64,000 bases of DNA from Batillaria attramentaria (GCA_018292915.2 JACVVK020000333.1:632501-696500), one strand, 5' to 3'; counted from the stretch's first letter, positions 33,843 to 46,083 are shown. Program-made: numbers and translations. Notes: a model not told the origin generated them from the letters alone.

Positions 33843-34205
33843 GAGCGAAACGCATTTAGGCAAAAGGGACAATAAGCGAAACGGACACAATGAAACCATA
33901 TTGCGACCACAAGGACAATGGGGGAAAAAAAAACGTACTTGGCCGAAGAACATACCTTAACACATAGTTTCGCGAAAGGTATGCCGGGCGAAAAAGGACA
34001 CATGGCACAGTTTTGGACGAAAGGGGCATTGGGCGAAATCAGTCTAACGTATTTTTGCAAGACGGAAATTAGCCGAAACGCTCTTAGACGACACAGGATG
34101 ATGACATGTACTTGGGCGAAAAGGACACATGAACGAAACGTACTCGGTCGGAAAAAAAAAGCATTGGGCGAAACATGCTTGGGCGAAATGGACATTGAGA
34201 AAAGT
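33843..34205 (+). repeat. Degenerate GGGCGAAA-motif repeat
   Basis: Variants of TTGGGCGAAANGGACA recur about ten times (33857, 33873, 33981, 34012, 34028, 34111, 34162, 34178 and others) with irregular spacing of 15-40 bp. No ORF of note. Confidence 0.65.
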
Positions 34206-34483
34206 GTCCAGCTAATTTTATCCATTCATTATCCTAACGGTTCTCTATCCCGTGAAGGTAGAAATGGCCCGCGTCCAAGAAACGTGTGAGTCACTGGCGG
34301 CTTCTCAGTTAGCCAATCATCGCCATTGTCTCTCGGGCTTTCGGACTCTCCCCTCTACACATCGGCCTTCTATCATGCATGGGCTGATTGCTGTTTGTAC
34401 GCGAACTGTGACGATTATGTCACTAAGCGCGGGGGCGTTGATGGACGGTTGGGGTGAGAAACTGAGTAGTTAGCTGTAGTTTG

Positions 34484-34941
<458 letters not shown>

Positions 34942-35260
34942 ATAATACATTTTGCCCCAAACACGCAGCGCAACAACAACAAAAATTCGCGACGTAGCAG
35001 TGACAAACTGGGACCCCACTTTACGATCCGCGCCTGAGTTCGTTTCGGTCTCACAGCTCTGTAACATTGATTTCCCAGTCGTGCATGCCACGCGACGGAC
35101 ATGCACCGTTTGAGGCGTGACGTGATCACAACTCGTTTTGTTGTCGCCTATACCGCAGCGCTCCGTCAGTCATTAGTGGAGTCTTCGATGCCAGCCAGTG
35201 TAACGCAACAGTGTGTGGGGGAAAACCAGGAATGTGCAGTGTGGGGGTAGGTGGTGTAGG

Positions 35261-35348
<88 letters not shown>

Positions 35349-35368
35349 GTGTGTTCGGTATAAAAGCA

Positions 35369-35407
<39 letters not shown>

Positions 35408-35447
35408 CGCGCGCGCGCGCGTGTGTGCTGGTGTGTTCGGTATAAAA

Positions 35448-35512
<65 letters not shown>
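35261..35512. repeat. (GT)n array with a duplicated 27-bp spacer
   Basis: Three GT blocks separated by two copies of GCTGGTGTGTTCGGTATAAA followed by AGCAGT (near 35345 and 35428), the second preceded by (CG)n. Confidence 0.95.
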
Positions 35513-35515
<3 letters not shown>

Positions 35516-36019
35516 GAGTTGGGGGTGGGGGGGTGATAGAGCCGGTGCAAACGATAAAATGTATCAAAAGCAATGTGCGTGCATGCGTGCGTGCGTGTGT
35601 GTGTCTGTGTGTGTGTGTGGAGTGGGGGGAGGAATGAAGGGGGGGGGGGGGCTTGAATGATACTGTTTAAAATGAAATCTGTCACATCGGAAAATAATTC
35701 AGTTTATATTGATTTCTGTTTTCACGTTAGAAGTAAGCGAGCCCGTATCTGACACACCGCAACAGCTGAACATAATATAATTTTCACAATATTGACAATT
35801 AAAAGCAGGATCCGTTTCAGTGCACTCTGCATCCAATTTTAAGCTAGTACCATATGTTGCCTAAAACTGTGAGAAAAATGAAAACGTAGTTTCTGTGTAT
35901 CTGGTTTCAGTTAGGTTAAAAAAAAAAATTGAATCATCCGTGTATATACTGGACCAACCCTGTTCCGGGTCCGTCGATAACTTTAGGCCCCTGCGACGAC
36001 GGCCAAGTCGGGCTTACCG

Positions 36020-36088
36020 AGACCTTTGATATCACCCGTATGTGCTGGAAAAGGACGCAAAATCCCCAAACACCCACCCACCCTCCAA
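36020..36088 (+). mobile_element. SINE1 tail fragment
   Basis: CTTTGATATCACCCGTATGT, GCTGGAAAAGGACGCAAAA, then CCCAAACACCCACCCACC. No clear target duplication. Confidence 0.72.
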
Positions 36089-36185
36089 CCCGTGCTGTGC
36101 ATTTCTTGTTGTTGTTGTTGATGGTGGTGGTGGTGGTGGTGGGTTTGGTGGGGGGGGGGGGGCGTTGCTTTTTTTTTTGTTTTTT

Positions 36186-36679
36186 TTTACTACTTTATTA
36201 TCTCCTTTCGGGAAATTCGGGCTGCTTCCCCCCGGGGAAAGCGCGTCGCTGCCGTGCAGCGCCAGCCGATACCTATCCTATTTTTTCAATTTTGGCCTGG
36301 GGCGAGGGGGGGGGGGAGGAAAGCCGGATAACCCAGAGAGAAACCGCCGATGAGCAGCCCGGTACCACATATCACAAGCTCGACCTTGGGCTCAAAACCA
36401 CGCCTCATCGCCGTGACAGCTGGGACGGCCGTTCAGTAACGCAGCGGCTATGCCCAACGCGCTTCCTGTTAGTCCGGGGAGCCGGGGTGGCCGAATGGTA
36501 GAGCGTTGGACTTCTAATTCTCGGGTTCGTATGAGTTCGTATCCCGGCTGAGGCCAAATATTTGTGCTGGCTTTTCCATCGTTGCCCCGTCCTTGATATC
36601 ACCCGTATGTGGTGGAAAAGGACGTTAAACCCCCCAAACACCCACCCACCCCACCCACCTGTTAGTCCACTGCTCACCC
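36186..36679 (-). mobile_element. SINE5 copy interrupted by SINE1
   Basis: Plus-strand ACTACTTTATTATCTCC, GGGAAATTCGGGCTGC, AGCGCGTCGCTGCC and GCCGGATAACCC match 47236-47541. The tRNA-like head end (TTAGTCCACTGCTCA) is split at 36476-36657 by a SINE1. Confidence 0.78.
36476..36657 (+). mobile_element. SINE1 with 11-bp target duplication
   Basis: Complete element with a small insertion in the B-box half. CCTGTTAGTCC flanks it at 36465-36475 and 36658-36668. Confidence 0.9.
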
Positions 36680-37233
36680 CTAAAAGCGAAAAGAAAGCTG
36701 CGTTCTGCGAATTCTTGTAATATTGAAACAAGTTCGTTCAATGCTGGGTCTGCACTGCAGTTATTGTTACTGTTGAAACGATTGTGCTGTCGACTAAAAC
36801 GCAAAGCAAGCCACAATTGTAGTAAGGTTTTCTTGTTTACCAATGTCGACCATGCGTCGGGCGCATTGTCATGAAAACTGGCGGTATTGTAATGGAAACA
36901 GCCGCTTCAGAAGCGGCTGCGGTGTGTATAAGTCATTCAGACGAGTACAAAAGCGCGAGAGAGAGAGAGAAAAAAAAAAAAAGCTGAACGTTATTGAATA
37001 ACGCAGGAGCTAGCAGTTCGATGCATCAGGTTTGTGACAACAGACAGGATTTTTTTTTTTTAGTTCTTGTGTCTGTTTTGTCGTTTCTCATTGAGTTTGT
37101 TTTTGTTCACTTCTGCGGTTAGCCTGTTATTCAGTTTTCCCCTGATTTGCATATCTATATGTCTGTCGTTGATCAGTTCTCAGCTGTGTTTGTGCACCTG
37201 TGTGTTTCTGCGTATATGAATGCGCGCGCGCGC

Positions 37234-37236
<3 letters not shown>

Positions 37237-37290
<54 letters not shown>

Positions 37291-37315
37291 GGCGGGGGAG
37301 GGGGGGAGGAGGAGG

Positions 37316-37380
<65 letters not shown>

Positions 37381-37392
37381 TGTGTGTGTGTG
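37237..37392. repeat. (GT)n arrays with a G-rich spacer
   Basis: (GT)n 37237-37289, a GGGGGAGG-type spacer, (GT)n 37317-37392, then a further G-run to about 37426. Confidence 0.96.
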
Positions 37393-37598
37393 GGGGGGGG
37401 GGGGGTGGAGAGGGGGGGGGAGGAGGTATACAAGCAGGTGGTCAGAAAACATCTTTACGTCCGTGTGCTGCACCACATTTTCTTGCTAGTAATCAAAAAT
37501 CATTTGAAATTCTTTTCAGGATCGGAAATGGCCTTTGAATGGCGGGAAATTGCAACTTGTTTTTCTTTGTTTCTATTTCTTTTTTTCCTTTTCAGACA

Positions 37599-37741
37599 GA
37601 CTAGGAGGAACGGCATTGGAAACAAAACTGCATCGTTTATTTTTCAGACTAGGAAGAACGGCATTGGAAACAAAACTGCATCGTTTATTTTTCAGACTAG
37701 GAAGAACGGCATTGGAAACAAAACTGCATCGTTTATTTTTC
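37599..37741 (+). repeat. 48-bp tandem repeat, three units
   Basis: Units start at 37599, 37647 and 37695 (GACTAGGARGAACGGCATTGG...). The period is a multiple of three, so two frames stay open and repeat a 16-residue peptide, but there is no gene context. Confidence 0.92.
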
Positions 37742-38741
37742 GCCCGTGTATACTAAGTAACCACAAAAGCACAACTTGCGTTTTTCTGACTTTCTTCCAA
37801 CAAAACAGAAAAACATTTTTTTTAATTTCTCCTTTGCCAGTCACTCCTCATAGAACACTCCCTGCCTCCCCCTCACCCCCCCCCCCCCCCCCACACACAC
37901 ACCCACACCCCTTCCACCCCCTCCACAACTCTGCAGACGAGTTAACCAGCTTTGGCTCCATAAACAGGACTCGATACGTTTAATGCCGTTACACTGAGCG
38001 GCCCTGGGTTCAAATCCTGCGCAAAGAGGATTAAACCATCGTGTCCTTTCAGCGCCAGGTATCGGTGGGACGGGTTGCCCTGTCTGACGATCGACCAGTG
38101 TTGCTTAGGCCGTCTACAGCCGACACACAACTGTCACACTGTCGGTGCATTTTTTTTTTTTTTTTTTTTTTTGTGGCGGTGGTGGTGGTGGTGGGTAATT
38201 CGGGAAGTCTGTAGTGTGCTAAACAGGAAAGGTTTTGTTGGTGGGGGGGGGGGGGGGAGGGAGGTTTGCTTCTTCTTTCGTTGTGTGTGTGTGTTTGTGT
38301 GTGTGTGTGAGGGGGGGGGGGAGTTAAAAGCGTGTTCTCAGTGAGCACCAGCTATATTCCGCTGTACACACTCTCCGTGATATTGTCGTGTTCCCTTAAG
38401 GGGTGGACACAGTGGGCCCCTCGGCCCCTCGGCACCACGATGAATATGTCATATTTGGTGCTACGCATCAATTCGCGCCGAGTCCGTTCTTGCCTAGATG
38501 CTCCCTCCGGTATTTTCCACATTGACGTCGTATATATACGCTCTCTCTCTCTCTCTCTCTCGCCAGTGATAGTATTTATAGGGCCGCCGACATGATTTCT
38601 TTTCCCGCTTGTAATTCTGTTACGGCGAAGATGCGCACAGACGCAATCAACGTTGTTTGAGACTGACGGGCAGAAAATCGTGCTTGACCAAGTGTGTTCA
38701 GAGACAGACAGCCTGACATAACTCTGCGGTAGCTTCCAATA

Positions 38742-38923
38742 CAGTCGAACCTCTTTTGGACAACCTTTGACGAGAACGACCACCCCTCATTTACACCCAA
38801 TCCGACTGCCAAATCTGGTCGCTCAAAGAAGGTTTTGTTGAATATTATGCGGACATCAGTGTCTTTTTTTTTCAATTTCTGATAACAGACACAACGTAAC
38901 AGCGTAAATGTAGTGCTTGACTG
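38742..38923 (+). mobile_element. Pogo/Tigger-like MITE
   Basis: TA (38740-38741), then CAGTCGAACCTCTTTTGG; right end GTGCTTGACTG, then TA (38924-38925). The CAGT-type terminus with TA duplication resembles pogo-like Tc1/mariner MITEs. The inverted repeats are short and there is no transposase. Confidence 0.5.
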
Positions 38924-38934
38924 TACCTTCTTGA

Positions 38935-39610
38935 CAGCGTAATAGACGACCACTCCTGTCAATCAAATGGGACGAGCCCCAGAATTCAGCGAATCGCGTG
39001 CCGCGGCATAATGAGAACCAACGCATGGCATGGTCTGGCAAACGTTCTTGCCAGACACTACAAAGAGGGAAGCACATGGAGTTTGATAGGACTTAGTGAA
39101 TAATAATAATAATAATAATAATGGGCACTGTATAGGCGCTTTACCCAATTTCATGAATCGGCTCAAAGCGCCGCGAACTGAACCCAACACGCACGCTCAC
39201 GTGAATCACACGCATTCTCTCACTCACTGAACATAAACACATTACAGTCACGTGGTGCGAAGGGACAGCTCAGCTATTTAAGTTTCGGAATTTAGGATTG
39301 CATTTCTTTTTCAAGTTTGGTGGGCTGAACATTTCCAAAGAAGAGGAGGAGGAAGCCGGAGTACCCGGAGAGAACCCCCGACGATCGGCCCGAATGAAAC
39401 GTGGGAAAGAAAGCAGTAAGTCATTTGGAAAATGAAGACCATTACTGTTCATTACGTCAGTCTCCTTCATCCTGAAGTCACCCCTTTTTTCCATAAAATG
39501 ACGCCACGGTCATACTGTGTTTTGCCAAATACACGAGAGTAAAAAGGCGGGGTTTGGGCGTCGGGGATTGCCCAGTGAAGTCGTCTATTTTTCACTCCTG
39601 CCCAGGATAG
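38935..39610 (+). repeat. Family D copy split by SINE2
   Basis: Left part 38935-39101 (GGCATAATGAGAACC, TTGCCAGACACTACAAAG, GTTTGATAGGAC) and right part 39398-39610 (GAAAGAAAGCAGTAAGTC, CTGTGTTTTGCCAAATACAC) are separated by a minus-strand SINE2 with an AAT tail at 39102-39121, 5'-truncated at 39397. Confidence 0.8.
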
Positions 39611-39617
39611 GGGCCGA

Positions 39618-39619
<2 letters not shown>

Positions 39620-39702
<83 letters not shown>
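39620..39702. repeat. (GT)n microsatellite
   Basis: About 41 GT units. Confidence 0.97.
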
Positions 39703-39703
<1 letters not shown>

Positions 39704-40521
39704 CGTGTTTTGCGTTCACTATGATGCGACCCGCTACACGAACATTTGTCATGATGGAGTCAGCCATTGGGCAGGAACCCCCCCCCCCCCCCCCCCAGAC
39801 AACATCTTCGAGTTCTTGAAAGAGTCCAACTTGTTTTATAAAATCTAGTCTCTCTTGCAATATGGACTTTCTTTGACCTACCTAGCTTCGAGATTTTTAT
39901 GTTTATCTCATTTGGAACTGACAGGGTTTTTTTTGTTTTTTTTTTAAATTTAATACATATTTACATCTTGTTTTACGGAATAGCTTTTTACCCTTTTAAC
40001 GACCTGGCAGAGGGAAACTTTTACTTAGCCACGAAGTAGTCTTTGTTGCTTGGGCGGCGTTAAGCTCTAACTAACTAACTAACTAACTAACATTGGGCAG
40101 AAATCGAGCTGGAAACGAGACCACGCTGGCGTTCCCGCCAATGACCGAATCTTCAATGGCACTTTGTCATGTACTGTTCGGCGCGCGCCGTGTTTGGTTT
40201 CCATTTGCGATTCGTTTGTTTGGTCGGGTTGACACGAGCTGATAAAGTCTCTTACGTTGATGAGGGAGATGTGTTCACATTCATATTCATTGTCCGTCCG
40301 GACGTTTTCGAGATCGGATGGAAAACGTTTGATGCAGCCACTGTGGCTGGCTGGAGAATTGGACAACATTTTCTGTTGGCTGAGCGGCTGGTGTATTTCG
40401 TAAAATGGTTTTGTTGGCTTTGTGACTCATGGAATGGAAGCCAACAAATTGGAATTGTTGATTCGGGGTGTTGTGTACAGTGTATTCTGCCCTTACCAGA
40501 CAAGTACATTTTTTTAAAACT

Positions 40522-40675
40522 ACTTTATTATCCCTTTCGGGAAATTCGGGCTGCTTCCCCCGGGGGAAGCGCGTCGCTGCGGTGCAGCGCCACCCAATAC
40601 CTATCCTGGGTTTTTTTTTGTTTTTTTTTTACAATTTTTGCTGGGGGGGGAAAGCCGGATAACGTGAATGTACGT
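40522..40675 (-). mobile_element. SINE5 3' fragment
   Basis: CTACTTTATTATCCCTTTCG, GGAAGCGCGTCGCTGC and GCCGGATAAC on the plus strand. The tRNA-like head is missing. Confidence 0.72.
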
Positions 40676-41310
40676 GTTTCGTTTTTTTAGGGAGAGACCC
40701 TCCCCCAACCTTCTCCCCGGCGCCTTAATCCTTGTCCTGCGAACATGTGCTCTTGCTCTCTCTCTCCCCCTCCCCTACTTTCGGTTTCCCTGACTTAGTT
40801 ATCCAGCCCTGCAGCTGAAAAAAACATAGCAATTGCGACGGCGGTGCGCCGACAGAATAACGAGACAAGGCCGAAAATCAGACAATAGCCGCGAATAATT
40901 ACTACACAGCGACACAGCCCTATCAGGCGACAGCACGCTTTTAAAAAAAGCGCCTCCATTTGCACGTGCAGCTCGGTAGATCGATCCGTTAGGCTGGAGA
41001 TACCTTTGCTCTTTGATTGTAATAGGAGACTGAAGGGTCAAATGGGAGCAGTTTGCTGGTCTGGGCTGTTTGTTTGGCGCCGTCAGCATTGCTTGGACGC
41101 AATGGCGTTATAATTAAAGTGACGGGGAGGGGGAGGTGGAAGGGATATGGGTGTGGGGGGAGGGGGGAGGGGTGGGGGTGGGGGGTTAGAGTGGAGATTG
41201 GAGAAAGGGGTGGCAGAGTTGGCGGGGTGGTAGGTGGGACTGAGTGTGTTAATGTTCATTATATGTTTGGGATTGAGTGTGTTAATGTTGATATAATGTT
41301 GACACGATGT
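40676..41310. other. G-rich non-coding interval
   Basis: Includes a G-rich stretch 41120-41235 and a repeated GAGTGTGTTAATGTT. No gene is recognisable. Confidence 0.45.
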
Positions 41311-41343
41311 GTGAATGCTCTCTCTCTCTCTCTCTCTCTCTCT

Positions 41344-41478
41344 GGTAGCCGAATGGTACAGCGTTGGACTTTCAATGCTCGGGTCGTGAGTTCGAATCTC
41401 GGCTGGGGCCAAATATTTGTGGTGAAAAATTATGTTTAACTCCCTCCCACCCACCCACCCACTCACCCACCCACCCAC
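41344..41478 (+). mobile_element. SINE1 inside (CT)n, internally shortened
   Basis: (CT)n 41320-41343, then GGTAGCCGAATGGTACAGC... to CCAAATATTTGTGGTG, a deletion, then a CCCACCCACC tail and (CT)n from about 41491. Plus strand in (CT)n, the same orientation as other (CT)n-embedded copies. Confidence 0.82.
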
Positions 41479-41565
41479 CCACCCACCATCTCTGTCTCTC
41501 TCTCTCTCTCTCTCTCAGAAAAGTATTGCAGTTGGAGTCAGTATTGCATCGTCATACTGTGAAAG

Positions 41566-41732
41566 GTCGGTAGGTGTTTGGGAGTTTTAACGTCTTTTCC
41601 ACCACGCGCGGGTGATATCAAAGACGGAGCAAAAACGCCAGCAAATATATTTGGCCCCAGCCGGAATCCGAACTCACGACCCGAGCATCATTTAGAGTCC
41701 AACGCTCTACTATTTGGCTATTTCGGCTCCCC
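41566..41732 (-). mobile_element. SINE1 with imperfect target duplication
   Basis: Complete minus-strand copy. TCATACTGTGAAAG (41552-41565) and TCATATCGTGAAGG (41733-41746) flank it. Confidence 0.8.
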
Positions 41733-41734
41733 TC

Positions 41735-42545
41735 ATATCGTGAAGGCTTGACGGAAAATATAACAACTCGAGCGTTCAAACAACAGCGTTTCCTTCCCTT
41801 GACCAAACTCCTCTTCCGTCATCTTAGGACCGAATCTACATAACCGCACGCATCCTCGATCATTTCCGACTTTGACGCAGAAGAAAAGACCCCCCTAGTC
41901 TCCTCACAGCTACAGGGGCCGTCCTCCCTTTCTTCACACACACGGCAATCCCTCTCGGCTGTCACCGGACGTTACGTCACACCTGGTCCCCAATGAGAGG
42001 CTAGCGCACGTCTGCGAGTGATCGCGTTTCCCAGTGTTTACGTCAGGCCGTCTACGGAGGCTCGACCACTATCGATGAGCTCCGCCAAACGCCATCGAAC
42101 GCGACCAGCTCCGGGTCCTTGTCCCGATCCGTGATTTATTTTGGGAGTGCGACTTAGGGGTCTGTGCCAAAAGTGCTGGTCAGTGCAGTCTCCTTGGGAG
42201 GGGAGGAGGGTGGGGGGAGGGGAGGGAGGGCGAAGAAGCTTTTGATGGTCAGGATGACGTCCTGATGGCGTGAAGTGCTTGAGGATAGGCGCACTGTACT
42301 CGGCACCGAAAGTAACTGTGCACCGGCGACTCAAATGCCCACTGCACAAAAAAACTACACTATGTAGAATACTAATTTTGTGTTCTGTTTCAAAGATCCT
42401 TCAACGCACAACATTGCCGAGAAAACCACAAACGGAAGGAACTGTTCATGTTTTTTTTTGTGTGTGTGTGTGTGGCTATTCTTTGCGGTTAGTTTCGACG
42501 TTGAGCATATTTTCGCGGAAACTGGCCTGGCATGGAGGCTGGTTC
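41735..42545. other. Non-coding interval, no gene seen
   Basis: Mostly unique mixed-composition sequence with a G-rich patch near 42195-42230. Confidence 0.45.
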
Positions 42546-42817
42546 TTTGAGGGTCTAACGTCCTTTTCCACCACAGGATTCGAACTTATGCCCCGAGCAT
42601 TGAAAGTACAGCGCTCTGCCAGTTCGTCTATGCCGGTTCCCGGAGTTGGGGGGGGGGGGGTGTTTAGCGTCCGTTTCCACCACGTATGGATGATGTCAAA
42701 GACGGGGCACTAAAAAAAAAAAAAAAAAAAGGCCGGAACAAATATTTGGCCCCAGCCGGGATTCGAACATGATTGAAAGCCCAACGCTCTACCATTCGGC
42801 CATCCCGGCTCCCCTAG
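42546..42817 (-). mobile_element. Two adjacent SINE1 copies, one internally deleted
   Basis: 42546-42642 has the tail joined directly to the B-box half (CACCACAGGATTCGAAC). 42643-42817 is a fuller copy with a ~19-bp A-run and a damaged B-box half. The head of the second copy runs into the tandem array at 42818. Confidence 0.78.
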
Positions 42818-43194
42818 CCCAGCGCTCTACCATTCGGCTATCCCGGCTCCCCTTGCCCAGCGCTCTACCATTCGGCTATCCCGGCTCCCCTTGCCCAGCG
42901 CTCTACCATTCGGCCATCCCGGCTCCCCTTGCCCAGCGCTCTACCATTCGGCCATCCCGGCTCCCCTTGCCCAGCGCTCTACCATTCGGCCATCCCGGCT
43001 CCCCTTGCCCAGCGCTCTACCATTCGGCCATCCCGGCTCCCCGTGCCCAGCGCTCTACCATTCGGCCATCCCGGCTCCCCGTGCCCAGCGCTCTACCATT
43101 CGGCCATCCCGGCTCCCCGTGCCCAGCGCTCTACCATTCGGCCATCCCGGCTCCCCGTGCCCAGCGCTCTACCATTCGGCTATCCCGGCTCCCC
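42780..43194 (-). repeat. 38-bp tandem array of the SINE1 A-box end
   Basis: Ten units start at 42818, 42856, 42894, 42932, 42970, 43008, 43046, 43084, 43122 and 43160, after the SINE's own copy at 42780. On the minus strand each carries GGGGAGCCGGGATGGCCG and AATGGTAGAGCGCTGGG, the 5' terminus with the pol III A-box-like element and no B-box. Units 1, 2 and 10 have GGCTAT, while 3-9 have GGCCAT; the spacer changes from CCTTG to CCGTG halfway, showing an expansion history. Confidence 0.93.
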
Positions 43195-43259
43195 TGTTCT
43201 CGGGAAACTGGAATAAAGCCGAGAGACTTCTTTAAAAACTATGGTATGGCAGCATAGTG

Positions 43260-43515
43260 TTGAGTATGACATGGCATGGTATGGTTCTCCTCCGCACACA
43301 CGATCCATCTCTTCTGAAATGTTCATGGCGCCGCAGGGCGAAACAGTGAAAGCCTGTTGCCGCTAAGCGCTGCTTTATGTGCAACTCTTCACCCTGCTAT
43401 TGAGTTCGATGCGTGCGACAGTATTTCTGTTTTCCACGCCACCGGCCACAGCCTACTCTTCTTCGAAAGATGGACGTGGGGTTCTTAGCGTGCACACTTG
43501 ATATTTGCGTAGACG
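43260..43515 (-). mobile_element. SINE4, 5'-truncated
   Basis: ATGGTATGG tail remnant, GGCGCCGCAGGGC, CCGCTAAGCGCTGCTTTATG and CTACTCTTCTTCGAAAGATG match 51131-51556. The tRNA-like head is absent. Confidence 0.78.
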
Positions 43516-45143
43516 TTTTCCACCACATAAGTAGCATTGAATGGTATAGGCATAACATAGTATAGCATAGAACATAATGCTCTCACATCTCTACAATTGT
43601 TGTTGTTGTTGTTGTTGTTGCTGTGGTGGTTGTTCGGGCATTAGTGCCATTTCCACCACCTAAACGTGGTATCAGATCGCCTTTTACACATATCATACAA
43701 AACCACTCAAATCTGCATAACGTACCCTGAAATCAGTGTCATACACTCAAAGTCACACATGATTATACGGCTGTCGATACTTTGATGTCCACTTTGCCTG
43801 TCGTCCTAAGTCACCATAAAGATTTCTTGCGGATACCGCCGGCGACTGTACTTTGCCAACTCCCTCCTAAGGCGATGTTAATCTTCGGTAATGCGAGGTT
43901 TAGTTTCTCGTTCGGCGGAGCCCCGCGGGGGGTTCGTTTTATCAAAGACCCAAGGACTAATAGTTTACAAGAGAACAAAGACTGTCTTCATTAAGCAATT
44001 TTACTGCCCGTTCAAATTTCCACAATCCAACTGTCTGGTAAATTGTATTCCATAAGAAGGTTTTCGGGGCGCTTATCTTTGGTTACCGGCAAAGTGTAAA
44101 CGCCTTCGGAAATGAATTTCTGTTGAAAATGAGTTTCTTAATTACTGCTACAGTAGAAAACTTCTCAGTTGATGAAGTTCTTGTTTCCTTGTTGACGCAT
44201 TGTACGATGTTTTGTACTGTTGCCAGTGCATCAGAACTTTGAAACAGACTGGTTATGCCCTTTGCTTTTTTTTTTTTTTTAATATTCACTCTCAGTTAGA
44301 GTTATATTTGGCGTAAGATGACAAAAATTTGACCGAAGGGTGAGTCGAAAAGTGTTACTGACCACATCTTTTTCTGCTTCCTGTTCGTCACCTGAGGCAG
44401 ATCTCGCATTACTGACCACACCAAAGGGCTATAACTTGAAAATCCGGTACAAAGCCCAAGATCGAAATTACTCAGCCAGTTGCAAGACGTGACCATTTGC
44501 TGGTCATCCGGGTCATTTTAAAGGGAGGTCACCTTGGGTCACGTGCCTCAGGCACATGACCTTCTGCCCAGTTGCTTGCAGGCAGTTGTGACAGCTTGGA
44601 TGGAGGATTGAGGGGGGGGGGAGGAGGGATGATGATGAGGAGGGGGCTGTGTTTGGTCATCCGTGATAGACAACACTTGTATTGTGACTGACTCACATGA
44701 ACACAAACTTGTATATCCACTATATATAGTGTAGTTTCTGTTACGCACTTCTTTTAAAATCCAGCGCGCTTCTTACGTATCAGCGACAATATGCCGCCTG
44801 CAAAGAAAAGGAAGTGCGGCACCGCTTGTGGCTCATAGCAACGGTTTCTAGGACCTGCCGGAAAGGTCCATTAGTAAGACGATACCAATCTTCATGTCTG
44901 AAAGCCTTGCTGAAAGCCGGGTGGATGTGGGTGTCTAATGTTAAAAAAAGAAAAAAAAAGTTTCAGAAAAGTGTTTCCCGCTTTTGTGTCAGGATGTGGG
45001 CAGCAAAAACAATCACATGTGTCAAGTTTTTACATCACAGGGTTGTATGAGGTCATGGATAAGATGATGTTGCTCTAAACAAAAAATCTCCTATGAAAGT
45101 GTCATCTTTCACGACGTCTTCTGCACCCGCCGGCGTAATGTCT
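43516..45143. other. About 1.6 kb without recognisable gene
   Basis: Includes (GTT)n near 43600-43620 and a short open stretch MPPAKKRKCGTACGS at 44791 that stops after 15 residues. The basic run could be chance or an eroded gene start; there is no further support. Confidence 0.4.
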
Positions 45144-45419
45144 GGGTCCGTATGTAGAACTCGAGGTTAATTTAACCCACGGCTACGGGCCTGACACAGA
45201 CTAGGACAAAAGAAACCCCAAAACAAAATTAAATATAAAAAAGAAGCGAAGAAAGAAAGACAAAAATCCTTCTATAACTGCATAGGCACCTTGCTGGAAT
45301 GGACCCGCTTCCTGATTTAAAACAAAAAACAACAGAAAATTTAACGCTAGAGCTAGTTTAGTTCGAGGTTAGACTCTAACCCGGGGCTAAACTCCCTAAC
45401 CTCGACTTTTACATGCGGA
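45144..45419 (+). mobile_element. MITE family copy 4
   Basis: Begins GGGTCCGTATGTAGAACTCG and ends GACTTTTACATGCGGAA. The interior matches the 32.7-kb copy. Confidence 0.82.
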
Positions 45420-45711
45420 ACGCGTTATGGACACGTGCGCTTCTTGTGGGAATTCAAGACATGATTATGTGTAAAGTACACAGACAATGGAGGAAGCTGG
45501 CTCCGTCCGCTCCTATCGCTGGGTATTCGCCGGGTCACAGAGCCTGTTCACCTGTTCACGGCACCGTCTCGCAGTTAGGGCTCTACTAATCATTAAGATG
45601 GACTTTTTTTCCTTCTTAGTTACACGTTACTTCCTTTACAGAGTCTAGCGCAGCCCAGCGAAGATTTTTTTTTTTTTTTTTTTTTTTTTGCGTTGTGAAT
45701 ACACATAGAAC

Positions 45712-45715
<4 letters not shown>

Positions 45716-45804
<89 letters not shown>

Positions 45805-45926
45805 GTTCGAATCCCGGCTGGGGCCAAATATTTGTGCTGGTCTTTTTCTCGGTGCCCCGTCTTTGATATCACCCTTACGTTGTGGAAAAGGACGTTAAAC
45901 TCCCAAACACCCACCCCGACCCACCA
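45716..45926 (+). mobile_element. (CT)n plus 5'-truncated SINE1 plus (CT)n
   Basis: (CT)n 45716-45800 joins directly to GTGAGTTCGAATCCCGGC at the B-box. The SINE then runs to CCCAAACACCCACC at about 45926, followed by CT-rich sequence to 45960. Plus orientation in (CT)n again. Confidence 0.83.
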
Positions 45927-45959
<33 letters not shown>

Positions 45960-46083
45960 TATGTAGTTTTAATTTATCATAATTGCTGACCAGTTTAGCC
46001 TGCCATTGCAATACTGTCAAGATGTACTTGTTCCACCCTCGGCATTATCATAAGCGGTGCTTGTTTATACTCTCTAATTGTGT

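Noticed and set aside
35166..35685. Long His/Thr- or Cys/Val-only open frames over CA/GT arrays (also 1359-2030, 34593-35129, 52894-53448, 62963-63367)
   Set aside because: They are translations of dinucleotide repeats, open on both strands, with no domain or gene context.
37535..37756. Repeating LETKLHRLFFRLGRTA peptide as a possible repeat protein
   Set aside because: Only a 48-bp x3 tandem repeat in non-coding sequence; no start context or splice sites.
42818..43194. CRISPR-like regular array
   Set aside because: Units are contiguous 38-bp repeats without unique spacers, in a eukaryotic genome.
42769..43257. 162-codon frame with repeating ALYHSAIPAP and STIRPSRLP peptides
   Set aside because: It is the 38-bp SINE-derived tandem array read in three rotating frames.
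44791..44838. Short basic peptide MPPAKKRKCGTACGS as a gene start
   Set aside because: Stops after 15 codons and nothing downstream continues it convincingly.
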